From assembly GCA_904420145.1 (NCBI GenBank), contig CAJFUI010000082.1, forward strand, positions 1 through 41,153: a stretch of DNA of 41,153 bases, written 5' to 3'. Below the pieces are notes generated by a model. The model saw only the letters and a program-made list of their open reading frames with translations. It made no database searches and was not told the origin of the DNA. The translations under genes were made by a program, and so were the position numbers. How positions within the stretch are numbered: position 1 is the first letter of the stretch; the number at the start of each line of letters is the position of its first letter. Source of the stretch: an uncultured Oscillospiraceae bacterium (GTDB taxonomy: Bacteria > Bacillota > Clostridia > Oscillospirales > Oscillospiraceae). Positions 1-7,736 of the stretch are shown in pieces.

Positions 1-120
1 ACGATGCAGGACGCTCGGTGCGAAGCAGTAATAGCATCGGTGCGGGCATCCGGTATAGATGTTCAAGGCATAGTCACCGTATTCTTTGGCTTTTCCTTTC
101 GGCTCGTAAATCGGTTTCAT
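1..120 (-). CDS. Radical SAM protein, N-terminal fragment (prophage)
   Basis: Only the first 40 codons are in the window; the gene runs off the left edge. The ATG (118-120) overlaps the TGA of the upstream methyltransferase as ATGA, so translation is probably coupled. The fragment reads MKPIYEPKGKAKEY and then contains GCPHRCYYC, a CX3CX2C cluster that ligates a radical SAM [4Fe-4S] centre, followed by FAPSVLHR. Its start resembles phage-borne radical SAM proteins of the spore-photoproduct-lyase-like group, but the substrate cannot be judged from this piece. Its place behind a Lar-like protein and a DNA methyltransferase suggests a role in DNA modification or protection, which is inference. 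Confidence 0.75.
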   Translation of the reverse strand, partial: MKPIYEPKGKAKEYGDYALNIYTGCPHRCYYCFAPSVLHR

Positions 121-908
121 TCCATCCCCTCCAGCATCTCTATCTGCTCAAACTCTGGCGCCCTTGTTGCCGGTTCAATCATTTCTTTTACTGCCTTTTG
201 GTAAAAATTCCGATCAACCTCGAACCCATAAGAATTTCGGCCCAACTCATAAGCGGCCCGTAGGGTGGACCCACTCCCGGCGCATGGGTCAATCACAATA
301 TCACCCGGATCTGTAAAGACTTCAATTAACCGCTTCAGCAGTCCAACAGGCTTTTGTGTCGGATGGATTTTAGGGTAGTCCTTGTTACTATCTCTGCGCC
401 ATTCAAACCAGTTAAATACCATGTGGCCATTATTACGAAATTTTGGCAATTTGTTCCGGTACAACACCACGGCAAACTCTGTAGCCCCGACGATTTTCAT
501 ATTGGCTTTTAACACCTGTGCGGAGTAGTTCTTAACAAAGAACAGGGGGTAGTTATGTAAAAAGCCATATCGTTTCCCGTAGTCAATCACCGTCTGCATC
601 TGTTCAAATGCACAGAATACAATCATGGCCGGAGCCTGCCCCTTTTCTTTTGGCTCTTTTTTTAAGAGGCGGTTGCAGAAATGCATATATTCCGCAATTT
701 TAAAATTACCATCCGTGTGGAAGAAACTCTGCTTTGCCAATTTACTTTCCCCGTTTTTGTTGTCTCCACCCTGATACCACATGGGGTTGCTGGCATAGGC
801 ATCTGCTCCGATGTTATACGGGATATCTGCAATCACAAGTTGGGCCTTTGGGATGTTGTACCGTTTGAAGTTCTGAAAGTTATCGTGATATAGTTCAATT
901 TTTGGCAT
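117..908 (-). CDS. DNA methyltransferase (N6-adenine/N4-cytosine type, beta class)
   Basis: This 263-residue protein carries motif IV as DIPY (residues 28-31, a DPPY variant) and, far downstream, motif I as DPCAGSGST (207-215) followed by GFEVD. HPTQKP (182-187) is the usual element just before motif I in this family. The order IV then I places it in the beta class of S-adenosylmethionine-dependent amino-methyltransferases, which methylate adenine N6 or cytosine N4 in duplex DNA. No restriction endonuclease lies beside it, so it is probably an orphan phage enzyme that protects against host restriction. It overlaps the 3' end of the Lar-like gene by 14 bases and is coupled to the radical SAM gene downstream. 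Target sequence is unknown. Confidence 0.85.
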   Translation of the reverse strand: MPKIELYHDNFQNFKRYNIPKAQLVIADIPYNIGADAYASNPMWYQGGDNKNGESKLAKQSFFHTDGNFKIAEYMHFCNRLLKKEPKEKGQAPAMIVFCAFEQMQTVIDYGKRYGFLHNYPLFFVKNYSAQVLKANMKIVGATEFAVVLYRNKLPKFRNNGHMVFNWFEWRRDSNKDYPKIHPTQKPVGLLKRLIEVFTDPGDIVIDPCAGSGSTLRAAYELGRNSYGFEVDRNFYQKAVKEMIEPATRAPEFEQIEMLEGME

Positions 909-1170
909 TCAGCATCTCCTTCGCGCTCAGAATCGGTGCGCGGGTGTTCCATGCAAGGTACACATCAAATCTGGTTTTCCCCTCAATGCGCATGGCACCG
1001 GCCTTTTTGCAGTCATGGAAAAAGCTATATTTCCCCCACCTGTAAAACAAATCATCTTCTGTAGGAATTTTCCCGCACCACGGACACGGCACCAGCACAC
1101 CCACATCCGTCAGCTGCTTCGCCGCCTCGTGGTCGCCTAAGAGGGCGAGCTTTTCATCAGTCAGTCTCAT
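895..1170 (-). CDS. Lar-like restriction alleviation protein (zinc-ribbon)
   Basis: A 91-residue protein starting MRLTDEKLALLGD; a longer reading to 1221 is possible but would overlap the upstream gene. It has CPWCGKIP near residue 30, a histidine/cysteine pair (FFHDCKKAG) and the terminal AWNTRAP block typical of Lar-family small phage proteins. Lar proteins modulate type I restriction-modification, reducing restriction of phage DNA. Its position directly before a methyltransferase fits an anti-restriction cassette. Family membership is inferred from the CPxCG...AWNTR pattern; the function in this phage is not proven. Confidence 0.6.
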   Translation of the reverse strand: MRLTDEKLALLGDHEAAKQLTDVGVLVPCPWCGKIPTEDDLFYRWGKYSFFHDCKKAGAMRIEGKTRFDVYLAWNTRAPILSAKEMLNAKN

Positions 1171-1526
1171 ATACTCTGCTCCTTTGCTCTGGCGCTGCAG
1201 GTCAGCTTGTCCCGCTCGCACATGGCGCGGTTGCAGCAGTTCCGACAGCTTGGTAGGTCATAGGAAGATTGTTTTTTCTTTCTGATAGTTACTCGAATTG
1301 AACTTTGCTTTTTGCTTATCGGCTCAAAGTTTGGGCAATCTAAAACGCAGTAGGATATCTCCTGACGATAAGCATACTTCCCTTGATATGTAGTGGACAC
1401 CATAATATCCTTTCTGACGGCAGTCCAACCTTCCACCGGGTTTGGATTATCTTTGTTAAACCAAGAACATTTATCCGCGTTGGTATTTTGGCATTTCCAG
1501 CAAAGGGTTGATCGGTTTTCTACCAC
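1167..1526 (-). CDS. Cysteine-rich phage protein of unknown function
   Basis: About 119 residues if translation starts at the GTG at 1524-1526. That GTG has AAAGGAGG seven bases upstream and overlaps the TAG of the preceding gene by one base, a better start than the in-frame GTG at 1547, which has no ribosome site. The protein has an N-terminal CWKC pair, a central cysteine pair (YCVLDCPNF) and a C-terminal cysteine cluster (CRNCCNRAMC...LTC), so it probably binds one or two metal ions. I recognise no family. It overlaps the Lar-like gene by four bases and belongs to the same leftward transcript. Confidence 0.6.
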   Translation of the reverse strand: MVENRSTLCWKCQNTNADKCSWFNKDNPNPVEGWTAVRKDIMVSTTYQGKYAYRQEISYCVLDCPNFEPISKKQSSIRVTIRKKKQSSYDLPSCRNCCNRAMCERDKLTCSARAKEQSI

Positions 1527-1894
1527 TACTCCGCCTCCTTTGCCCACGCTAAATCAACGTCCGGTCTTACAAACCCGATTATGGCGTCAGACAGCAGATC
1601 TGCGTGCTCCAGTGTCCTGTCAGTGCGATATTGGCAATTAGCCGATTCGATTTCTTTCCAAAGCTGCACTGTATGCGCAACCCACTTGCTATTAAAGGCC
1701 TCGTTTTCTCGCTCCTGATTGTATGAAGCAACCAGTTGTTTCTTTTCCTTTGTTCCTTCTTCACGAGAAATACGACCTGCTTTTGCATCGGCATATAAGC
1801 TTCTGAGAGCTATGTACATGCGCTGATCCAGCCAGTCCAATCCATCTGGCATAGGTTCTCCGTTCATCGCCTGTTTCTCATACGGGAATATCAT
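1526..1894 (-). CDS. Hypothetical phage protein, helical
   Basis: A 122-residue protein, MIFPYEKQAMNGEPMPDG and onward, preceded by AAGGAGG six bases before the ATG. The sequence is mostly charged helix (DAKAGRISREEGTKEKKQLVASYNQ) with no cysteines in its N-terminal part and no motif I recognise. Similar small helical proteins commonly sit between the replication gene and the modification genes in Clostridia prophages. It is the first gene after the repeat-rich gap at 1895-2180. Confidence 0.6.
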   Translation of the reverse strand: MIFPYEKQAMNGEPMPDGLDWLDQRMYIALRSLYADAKAGRISREEGTKEKKQLVASYNQERENEAFNSKWVAHTVQLWKEIESANCQYRTDRTLEHADLLSDAIIGFVRPDVDLAWAKEAE

Positions 1895-1911
1895 ATAATC
1901 CTCCTTCTTAT

Positions 1912-2191
1912 GGTTACAGGAAGTTACCGAAAGTTACCATCAAGTGGTAACCGCTGAAAGTCTTGCGGCACAATGGATTGAATACAATTTTGCGCGTCGG
2001 TTACCAAGTTACCAATATTTTTTCTTCTGCAAAAAATAAATATTTTCATTTTCGAATTTTTTCTTTTTATAAAAAAGTATTTAAAAATGCGGTAACTTTG
2101 GTAACCGGGACTAAAAAATCCCGGAACCTATTGTGCTGCAACGGATTGCGCGGTTACCAGCCTTTGTAACCACAATGTAACTACAGGTAAC
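1912..2191. repeat. GGTTACC-type iterons around an AT-rich core; candidate phage replication origin
   Basis: Twelve copies of GGTTACC or close variants are visible. In the plus direction they lie at 1912, 1922, 1932, 1999, 2007 and 2152; as the complement GGTAACC they lie at 1946, 2090, 2100, 2165, 2176 and 2186. Between 2014 and 2089 is a stretch of about 76 bases made almost only of A and T. Iterons flanking an easily melted core are the usual form of a phage or plasmid origin. The block sits directly downstream of the DUF927/primase genes, whose products would load there. The last copy lies inside the 3' end of the DUF927 gene. The origin role is inference. Confidence 0.55.
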
Positions 2192-4034
2192 TCTGCTGAT
2201 TTGTTGAAAAACCTTCATCTTCTTCTCCGTTTTTGCACTTAATCCACACGCATCGTGCGGATTTCCCCAAAATCTTCTTGACTTTTGTTGGTCTTCCATC
2301 GGTACCACAGATCAGAATTCCCTGATTTTTGGCCCACCCGATGAATGCAGAGGCGTTGTACCCCTCGTCCTGCAGCATTTGATCGAACTTGCTCTTGATG
2401 ATATAGATGTATTGGTTATCCTGATCCCCCCAGATTTCTCCGCCAGAGGAGATATCAGGTGAAAATCGTCCGGCATTGATATTGACCTGATCGTAGATAA
2501 ACTGGAGTGCCCTTGCGTTTTGATTGACGGTCTGCTTATTGACCAAGTAGGGAGCAATATCTGAAGGCTGCAGCAAAACGCCGTCCCGAAAGAATTGCTT
2601 TTCAATTATCCTGTCAGCGGCCAGTATCAGCGCCGCAGAGTCCGTCTGCTTGTCCATGGTATCCTCGGTCTTAACCGCCTCCTGCATGGCCTCCTGCAGC
2701 CGCACAGCCTCCTCCATGGCGTTCGCATCCATCAGCCGCTCCACGAATTCTCTCCCGGCAAATCCGTAGTTATTGTAGAGTGTGACAGCCACCTTCTTCG
2801 GCTCATCAAATAAGCAAATGTCGTGGCAGTCAATCTCAAGCGTTCGGTTGACGGCGCCCGCTCCGCTGCTGGGCGAGATAATAGGAAATTCTCCCGTAGT
2901 TAGCACACAGTTTCGCCATGTAGGTGTTTTCTGAAGTCCTCCGGTCTTTTTCCCTCTTGCACGACCGACGCCCTCAGAGAGCTGATAGATCATCTTATCG
3001 AAGTCCTTCCGGTTATCCTTAACCAACTGAAGCTCATCGATAATCAGCGGCATGGAGTTGCAAAAAGCAGCGCCCAGCTCTTTTCCGACATCTGTGCTGT
3101 TGAAGGTCTGTATATACTTCCCGATTTCCGGATTTGCCCAAACGCTGGCAGCCAGCAGAAGGCCGACTGTTTTCCCGGTTTCGGATCCGCCCCACAGATG
3201 AACAAAGAATGGTAGACAGCTGCACGGCTTGACAAGGGCAGACGCAAAAGATGCTGCCAGCATGATTCGAGCGATAACAGCTCCCTTTGTTTTCCCCGAC
3301 CTGACGGCTTTGCAGCAGTCAATCCATTCCTGACGGCTTCCATAGGATTGAATGCTGTCAAATCTTGTGCGGTACTCCTCTTCTCCGTCAAAAACTAAAT
3401 TTCCGGCATAGGGTGAGAATCCGTAGTCTTCGATCCAGCCAAGCCGCCCAACACTTGACACCTCAGGGATCAGGTCGTAATTCATCTGCTCCACTTCTGA
3501 TAGATACCTGACAAGATGCTTGGCGTTTTCGCTGTTGACGGCAATCCCATAGCGAGAGAGGCCAATAATGGCCCTGCTGTCAGAGATAGTGCTGCGGTCC
3601 TCGATGATATAGCTCCAGCGGCGTCCCATGCTGAAGGCCAATTTTACTTTGTGAATTCCGGTATCAATATTAACTAAGCGCTGCACCGGCATAATGGGGT
3701 GGTAGCAAGCCGTAATAGGAAAGCCGAGCTTGTCTGTTCCATAAATTCCTTCGTCGGTGGCCTCCCATGTTCCGCAGTCCAGCTCCAGTTCTTGACCTGT
3801 AAAGTCTGTTCGGTTGCATCCGAGGATAACGTCCTGTCCCTTGATGGACTCCACATACGCGTTAAATAATCCGGTCAAATTGCTTACACCAACGCTTTTC
3901 GCCTGAGCCGACATACGGCTGATAAACTGCTTTAGCTCAAAGCGGTTATCTTTATGGGAATACAGCCACTCATAGGGCGCTGTGGTCATCAGGAAGTCAT
4001 TTTTGCTGAATTCTGGGATTGGTTCCAATGGCAT
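2181..4034 (-). CDS. DUF927-family helicase-like ATPase (phage replication)
   Basis: A 617-residue protein with a P-loop GGSETGKT (282-289) and a Walker B-like PLIIDE (329-334), followed by a sensor-like TTGEFP. The layout is that of DUF927 proteins, which are superfamily-3-like ATPases found with CHC2 primase domains in Clostridia phages and plasmids. It probably unwinds or loads at the phage origin. Its start overlaps the primase-domain gene by 46 bases, so the two are likely co-translated parts of a primase-helicase. The C-terminal 100 residues look like a small winged-helix region (ASAFIGWAKNQGILICGTDGR). It ends in the repeat block proposed as origin. Confidence 0.8.
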   Translation of the reverse strand: MPLEPIPEFSKNDFLMTTAPYEWLYSHKDNRFELKQFISRMSAQAKSVGVSNLTGLFNAYVESIKGQDVILGCNRTDFTGQELELDCGTWEATDEGIYGTDKLGFPITACYHPIMPVQRLVNIDTGIHKVKLAFSMGRRWSYIIEDRSTISDSRAIIGLSRYGIAVNSENAKHLVRYLSEVEQMNYDLIPEVSSVGRLGWIEDYGFSPYAGNLVFDGEEEYRTRFDSIQSYGSRQEWIDCCKAVRSGKTKGAVIARIMLAASFASALVKPCSCLPFFVHLWGGSETGKTVGLLLAASVWANPEIGKYIQTFNSTDVGKELGAAFCNSMPLIIDELQLVKDNRKDFDKMIYQLSEGVGRARGKKTGGLQKTPTWRNCVLTTGEFPIISPSSGAGAVNRTLEIDCHDICLFDEPKKVAVTLYNNYGFAGREFVERLMDANAMEEAVRLQEAMQEAVKTEDTMDKQTDSAALILAADRIIEKQFFRDGVLLQPSDIAPYLVNKQTVNQNARALQFIYDQVNINAGRFSPDISSGGEIWGDQDNQYIYIIKSKFDQMLQDEGYNASAFIGWAKNQGILICGTDGRPTKVKKILGKSARCVWIKCKNGEEDEGFSTNQQSYL

Positions 4035-4570
4035 CGATCTCCTTCCTGAAAGCGTTCATCCAACCAGTATTCAACTTCTGGCAGGCGTTTTACAGCTTCT
4101 GCATAAAGTGGGTGGATCCAGACAATTCCGTCCTCCTGTACAGGCTGGGCGAATTGCACCACATCGCGGTAATACCACAGAAGACGGATCATTTCCCACC
4201 ACTCTTTCTCTCTTTTTTCTGCTTCCCGCCGCTCTTTCCTTGCTCTGCGGGCGGCCTCTGATAACTGGGATCGCCCAGCCCTTTTATCTGTCAGTCCAAG
4301 AGAAAAATCTTGATTGATTCGAAGCACAGCCTGCCGGTAGTTAATGCCAAACAATTCCATGACAAAATCTATTACGCTGCCTCCTCTTCTACATCCGAAG
4401 CAGTGCCATCCACTATGACCGTCGCAGCTCGTATAGATCTTCAGGCTGGCAGTTTTTTCTCGGTGGAACGGGCAAGGTATATAGCCGCCACGATTTGGTG
4501 TAAAGCCATATACCCTAACGGCCCGGTCCATAGGTACAAGGCGCTTAATAACTTCAGCTGTTTGGTTCAT
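3989..4570 (-). CDS. CHC2 zinc-finger primase-domain protein
   Basis: 193 residues. The N-terminal part has the DnaG-type CHC2 zinc finger: CPFH (C33, H36) followed by WHCFGC (C57, C60), then GGSVIDFVMELFGINYRQAV, the usual continuation. There is no Toprim catalytic domain, so this is only the DNA-binding part of a primase; priming activity may come from another protein or from the host. The C-terminal half is a basic coiled region (ARRARKERREAEKREKE). It overlaps both the ERCC4 nuclease gene and the DUF927 ATPase gene, a typical replication cassette. Confidence 0.8.
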   Translation of the reverse strand: MNQTAEVIKRLVPMDRAVRVYGFTPNRGGYIPCPFHREKTASLKIYTSCDGHSGWHCFGCRRGGSVIDFVMELFGINYRQAVLRINQDFSLGLTDKRAGRSQLSEAARRARKERREAEKREKEWWEMIRLLWYYRDVVQFAQPVQEDGIVWIHPLYAEAVKRLPEVEYWLDERFQEGDRCHWNQSQNSAKMTS

Positions 4571-5063
4571 AGTGCTCCAGCGCCTCCTTTAATTCGCGGT
4601 AGAGAATGTCGCGGATCAAGCGTCCTGTTGTCTCCTGATGACAAAAGATAACTTGGCAATTATATCTGGCAAGCCATGCCTGAATAGAGGCAACCAGCGC
4701 CACTGGTTCCATGCGGCTCCGGTATTTTCCGGCATAGGCGTCCTCCCAAGAGCCATCCTCTATCAGCAAATAGATCTTCGCTCCTGCCTGTCTGGCCCGC
4801 TCAAATTCCCGCTCAAACCGTTTACGGTCCTTGCAGTAGCAGCCGCACAATTCATCCAATGACATCTTGCGTTCTACTGCTATCTGATTGGATAAATCCA
4901 ATACGTCACAACAGACAGAGTAATCACCAAAGTTCAGCTTGCGGCGCTCCCACTGACAGTTCATCTCCTTAAGTCTTGCCCGGAAGAGCGGTGTGTCCTG
5001 CTCCCGGGTATCTACAAGACACACCATGCTCTCCAGCGCGGTTTTGACTTCTACAGGATGCAT
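4554..5063 (-). CDS. ERCC4-type structure-specific nuclease
   Basis: 169 residues with the XPF/ERCC4 signature: LVDTREQ (16-22), GDY (46-48) and the catalytic VERK (63-66). This fold cuts branched DNA such as flaps and Holliday junctions. In phages it replaces RusA-type resolvases and resolves recombination intermediates during replication. The ATG lies three bases after the stop of the SSB-like gene, without a clear ribosome site of its own, so it is probably translated by coupling. No HhH domain is present, so it is a minimal nuclease. Confidence 0.8.
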   Translation of the reverse strand: MHPVEVKTALESMVCLVDTREQDTPLFRARLKEMNCQWERRKLNFGDYSVCCDVLDLSNQIAVERKMSLDELCGCYCKDRKRFEREFERARQAGAKIYLLIEDGSWEDAYAGKYRSRMEPVALVASIQAWLARYNCQVIFCHQETTGRLIRDILYRELKEALEHYEPNS

Positions 5064-5066
5064 GGA

Positions 5067-5636
5067 TTAAAACGGAAGGTCCCCGTAGTCCTCAACAGCG
5101 GAAAATCCGGCGCTGTAGGTTGTCTGCTTCTGCAGGCATTTTTTCTCGGGCACTTTATAATTGTTCTTTCGGACATCGTCTGCAGAGATCATCTCAGCCG
5201 CCTCTGTGATGCTATAAACGGTCCCTCTTTGGCTTTCACGCTCCCGCTCACCAAATACCACACCGATCTTCATGCCCTTCAAAGCACCCTCGTTCCAGTC
5301 CCAGTGATAGCCGGGATTGCTGTCCTCCAGCGCATTGGTAAACCGCTTAAAGAACTTTTTTTGCTGCTCAAATTTGCTGCTGTTCTCATTGGGGATATTT
5401 TGACGGGCAATTCCTCTCCAAAACTTATCCTCCCGATCCTGACTCTTCCAATCCTGCTGGAAAAATCCGATATGCTCTCCTTCGCAGACATCGAAAGAAA
5501 TCTCGAGATGTGTGCCATCCGAGTTCTTGTTTTTTACCTCTTTGGCCTGCTTGATCTCGCAGACATATCCACCCGCAGGAAGGGATTCGGGATTGCTGGC
5601 AGCCTGTACGCTGTCCCAATTGCTGATAGGTTTCAT
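5067..5636 (-). CDS. DUF669-like single-stranded DNA-binding protein candidate
   Basis: 189 residues. It begins MKPISNWDSVQAA, has a beta-rich core (PAGGYVCEIKQAKEV, HLEISFDVCEGEHIGFF) and a long basic/polar tail ending EDYGDLPF. An acidic tip ending in PF is the mark of bacterial SSB proteins, which recruit partner enzymes through it. In Clostridia phages a protein of this size between a P-loop ATPase and a nuclease is usually of the DUF669 family, thought to act as an SSB. It overlaps the ATPase gene as ATGA. The SSB role rests on the tail and the position. Confidence 0.65.
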   Translation of the reverse strand: MKPISNWDSVQAASNPESLPAGGYVCEIKQAKEVKNKNSDGTHLEISFDVCEGEHIGFFQQDWKSQDREDKFWRGIARQNIPNENSSKFEQQKKFFKRFTNALEDSNPGYHWDWNEGALKGMKIGVVFGERERESQRGTVYSITEAAEMISADDVRKNNYKVPEKKCLQKQTTYSAGFSAVEDYGDLPF

Positions 5637-6271
5637 TTTTTCACGTCCTCCTTATTTTTCAGAGGGGCAAGGCCCCAATATTCTCTAATCGTGGTATCCA
5701 CCATCTTTAAGTCGTTGTCGATCTCCTCCGGAAACATATCCAGTGGGCTCTTGGCTGTGCTGTAACCTTCAGACTGTGTAATAAATACGTGCTTGTCCTT
5801 GCTGGCTTTGCAGAGTAGGACAATAGAAAACAGCCCCTCCACTGTCAGCTTTTCGTCCAACATTTTCCCGATGGTCTTTGCCTTCAAAGTGCCATCCGCA
5901 TTCATCTCTGTGTGGTGAAGGAAATAGACAATACAGTCCGGCGGAGTCTGGGAAATCACAAATTGAATCAGATTTCGGAAGTTTAAAGCAATATCTGTAA
6001 ATTTGTTGTATCCCGTCTCCTTAGCGCGGTCAAAGAACTCAAACGCCAATAAGTACTGACTATCATCGATTGCGTAGGCATTCAGTTTTGCATCTGACAG
6101 CGATTTTAGGATTTTACTGTATGATGCGCCATCTACCTTCATCAGTTTCTTCCTGAAAGGCAAAGGCTTACTTGCCACATTGAAAATTCCAATTTCGTCC
6201 GGCTCAAAATTCCGCAGGGAAGTAGATTTTCCGCTGCCGGAATCCCCCAAAACTAACACCGGGATTCCCAT
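5633..6271 (-). CDS. P-loop recombination ATPase (Sak4/AAA_24-like)
   Basis: 212 residues with an N-terminal Walker A GDSGSGKST (9-17) and a Walker B-like YAIDDSQYL. The C-terminal half has VYFLHHTEM and LTVEGLFSIVLLC, as in RecA-fold phage ATPases of the Sak4 or AAA_24 type. These assist single-strand annealing together with a phage SSB, and the next gene encodes an SSB-like protein. The ATG is preceded by GGAGGAG and lies four bases after the stop of the upstream small gene. It may instead be a general phage NTP-binding protein; the recombination role is inferred from gene order. Confidence 0.7.
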   Translation of the reverse strand: MGIPVLVLGDSGSGKSTSLRNFEPDEIGIFNVASKPLPFRKKLMKVDGASYSKILKSLSDAKLNAYAIDDSQYLLAFEFFDRAKETGYNKFTDIALNFRNLIQFVISQTPPDCIVYFLHHTEMNADGTLKAKTIGKMLDEKLTVEGLFSIVLLCKASKDKHVFITQSEGYSTAKSPLDMFPEEIDNDLKMVDTTIREYWGLAPLKNKEDVKK

Positions 6272-6275
6272 GGAT

Positions 6276-6506
6276 TTACTCCTCCTCTTCTACAAGCTCT
6301 ATAAAATCAGCACCCTGTATAATCATCTGGGACACGATATACTTTGCTGTCAGATTGTTTTCGCGCATAATGGTCGATAGCACACGCTGTGCTTCTTCAC
6401 TTATTTTTACTACCTCTCCAACGGCTTCCCTGCGCTTATAAGCTTTCAGGATGATCTTCGACGTCTGAATCCTCCTCCTTAAATTGCAGCGGGCAAAATC
6501 CCTCAA
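6276..6506 (-). CDS. Small phage protein, ribbon-helix-helix-like; start uncertain
   Basis: The reading frame opens with a TTG at 6506 and overlaps the upstream gene by 71 bases, which is long. A strong AAGGAGGAGG (6471-6480) lies inside the frame, but no ATG, GTG or TTG follows it at a proper distance, so the true start is unresolved. The conserved-looking part is the last 45 residues (KISEEAQRVLSTIMRENNL...FIELVEEEE), which has the size and strand-helix-helix pattern of a small DNA-binding protein. No function can be assigned. Confidence 0.45.
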   Translation of the reverse strand: MRDFARCNLRRRIQTSKIILKAYKRREAVGEVVKISEEAQRVLSTIMRENNLTAKYIVSQMIIQGADFIELVEEEE

Positions 6507-6687
6507 TACAAAGTCTTGGTGTAAATATCTGAGGTCTATTTGGCATCAGGCGGCAAAAATATCGGTCTGCGCCTTGCTCATACTGACAGAATCGGCAGTT
6601 GATGCAGGCTACATCTCCATCAGGAAAATAGACTTCTACTTCTGCTTGTCCTACTGTGTAATGCAACGTTCCTCTGCAAATCTTCAT
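6436..6687 (-). CDS. Hypothetical cysteine-containing phage protein
   Basis: 83 residues, MKICRGTLHYTVGQAEVEVYF and onward. It has CINCRFCQYE and a later CRLMP...LCIEGFCPLQF, giving a paired-cysteine pattern that suggests a small metal-binding domain. The ATG overlaps the stop of the zinc-ribbon gene upstream as ATGA. Similar short zinc-binding proteins are widespread in early regions of Firmicutes phages, without known function. Confidence 0.6.
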   Translation of the reverse strand: MKICRGTLHYTVGQAEVEVYFPDGDVACINCRFCQYEQGADRYFCRLMPNRPQIFTPRLCIEGFCPLQFKEEDSDVEDHPESL

Positions 6688-7154
6688 CGCCCTGACCTCG
6701 CAATAAACTCAGAAAAGTCATATAATCCGGCATCATCACAGGCCACATAGGATTTACATATACTGATAGCCTCAATAGGATTTTTTTGTGCATAGCGGTC
6801 GAATTCCATTTTAGAAATTTCCAACAGGCGAGGGCTCACTTTGGAAAATGTGCTGTCAAGGAAAATTTCCATATAAAATTCCTTTTCAATCCCGGCATAA
6901 AGCAAATAAGATTTGGTGTTTTCTACCGTGATTTTTTTCATCAAGCAATCTCTGCAGATTTTGCCGTCAAACAATTCATCCTCTAAGTATTCGCCGCCAC
7001 ATGCATTGCAGTGTGTAGTCTCCTCGTATGCGGACTTACAAATAGGACATCCGGTGAAGTGCTCAAATGGGCCGTCAGCAAAACCGTGTTTTTCAATCCA
7101 GTTGGCTTCCTCTCCTTTGTCAAAGATGTGCCCACATTCTAAGCATTTGTACAT
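6684..7154 (-). CDS. Zinc-ribbon phage protein of unknown function
   Basis: 156 residues. The N-terminus is a run of zinc ribbons: CLECGHIF, CPICKSA, CNACGGEY and CRDCL, eight cysteines in four CxxC knuckles, enough for two zinc sites. The C-terminal half is helical and acidic (EKEFYMEIFLDSTFSK, FDRYAQKNPIEAISI) with no motif I recognise. It sits in the middle of the leftward operon and overlaps the next gene by four bases. Confidence 0.6.
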   Translation of the reverse strand: MYKCLECGHIFDKGEEANWIEKHGFADGPFEHFTGCPICKSAYEETTHCNACGGEYLEDELFDGKICRDCLMKKITVENTKSYLLYAGIEKEFYMEIFLDSTFSKVSPRLLEISKMEFDRYAQKNPIEAISICKSYVACDDAGLYDFSEFIARSGR

Positions 7155-7157
7155 CGC

Positions 7158-7736
7158 TCACTCCTCCACGATATAAACGTCCATCCACTCCGGCATACCG
7201 GAGAGCAGCTCGTAGCAGGCCTCGTGGCTGTCCATGTAGATGTCCACGGTCATGCCTGCATATTTGTCCTGCACCCACTCCGCCGTCCGGTCCTGCACGA
7301 TATAGGTTCCCGGCAGACCGTCAATCTCCAGCTTGGTGCCATAGGGCAGAGAGCAGGCCACCGACACGCCGGGGATCAGCTCCTCACCGCTGGCACCGTA
7401 GACAATTGGCTCCCCGTTCTTATCCAAGGGGCGGCTGCTGGCCCATTCGCCGCAGCACACGCTGCAGGCGCAGTACGCTGTGATTCGGCAGGACCCGTGA
7501 TACCGCCGATCCGGTTCTGCTGGCTCCTCCGGTTCCTCGATCTCAACCGGTGCCGCATCGAATACCTCCGTTTTACCGACGGTGATCTCCTGCTCCTCCG
7601 GTATGTACTCCGCCTGCACCGGACGGGAAAAGAAGCCTACCAGCATCCCGGCACAAAAGCCAACTGCGCCGATTATGGTGCCGATCATCACCGCCTTTGC
7701 CGTGGCTGTTACTGCTTGCCGCGCGTGCTTAGTCAT
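7158..7736 (-). CDS. Membrane-anchored 3D-domain protein
   Basis: 192 residues. A single hydrophobic helix (about 13-36, AKAVMIGTIIGAVGFCAGMLVGF) is followed by an acidic linker and a 3D domain from residue 83 (RITAYCACSVCCGEWA) to the end. The three aspartates that name the domain are probably D149, D165 and D169 (VQDRT and DIYMD). 3D domains are double-psi barrels found in lytic transglycosylase-like and germination proteins. In phage early regions their job is unknown and may concern cell-wall passage or superinfection control. The ATG overlaps the upstream stop as ATGA. Confidence 0.75.
   Translation of the reverse strand: MTKHARQAVTATAKAVMIGTIIGAVGFCAGMLVGFFSRPVQAEYIPEEQEITVGKTEVFDAAPVEIEEPEEPAEPDRRYHGSCRITAYCACSVCCGEWASSRPLDKNGEPIVYGASGEELIPGVSVACSLPYGTKLEIDGLPGTYIVQDRTAEWVQDKYAGMTVDIYMDSHEACYELLSGMPEWMDVYIVEE

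Noticed and set aside
1895-2180. CRISPR array suspected from the repeated GGTTACC
   Set aside because: The repeats are only seven bases, in both orientations, with irregular spacing and no spacers of constant length; no cas genes are present.
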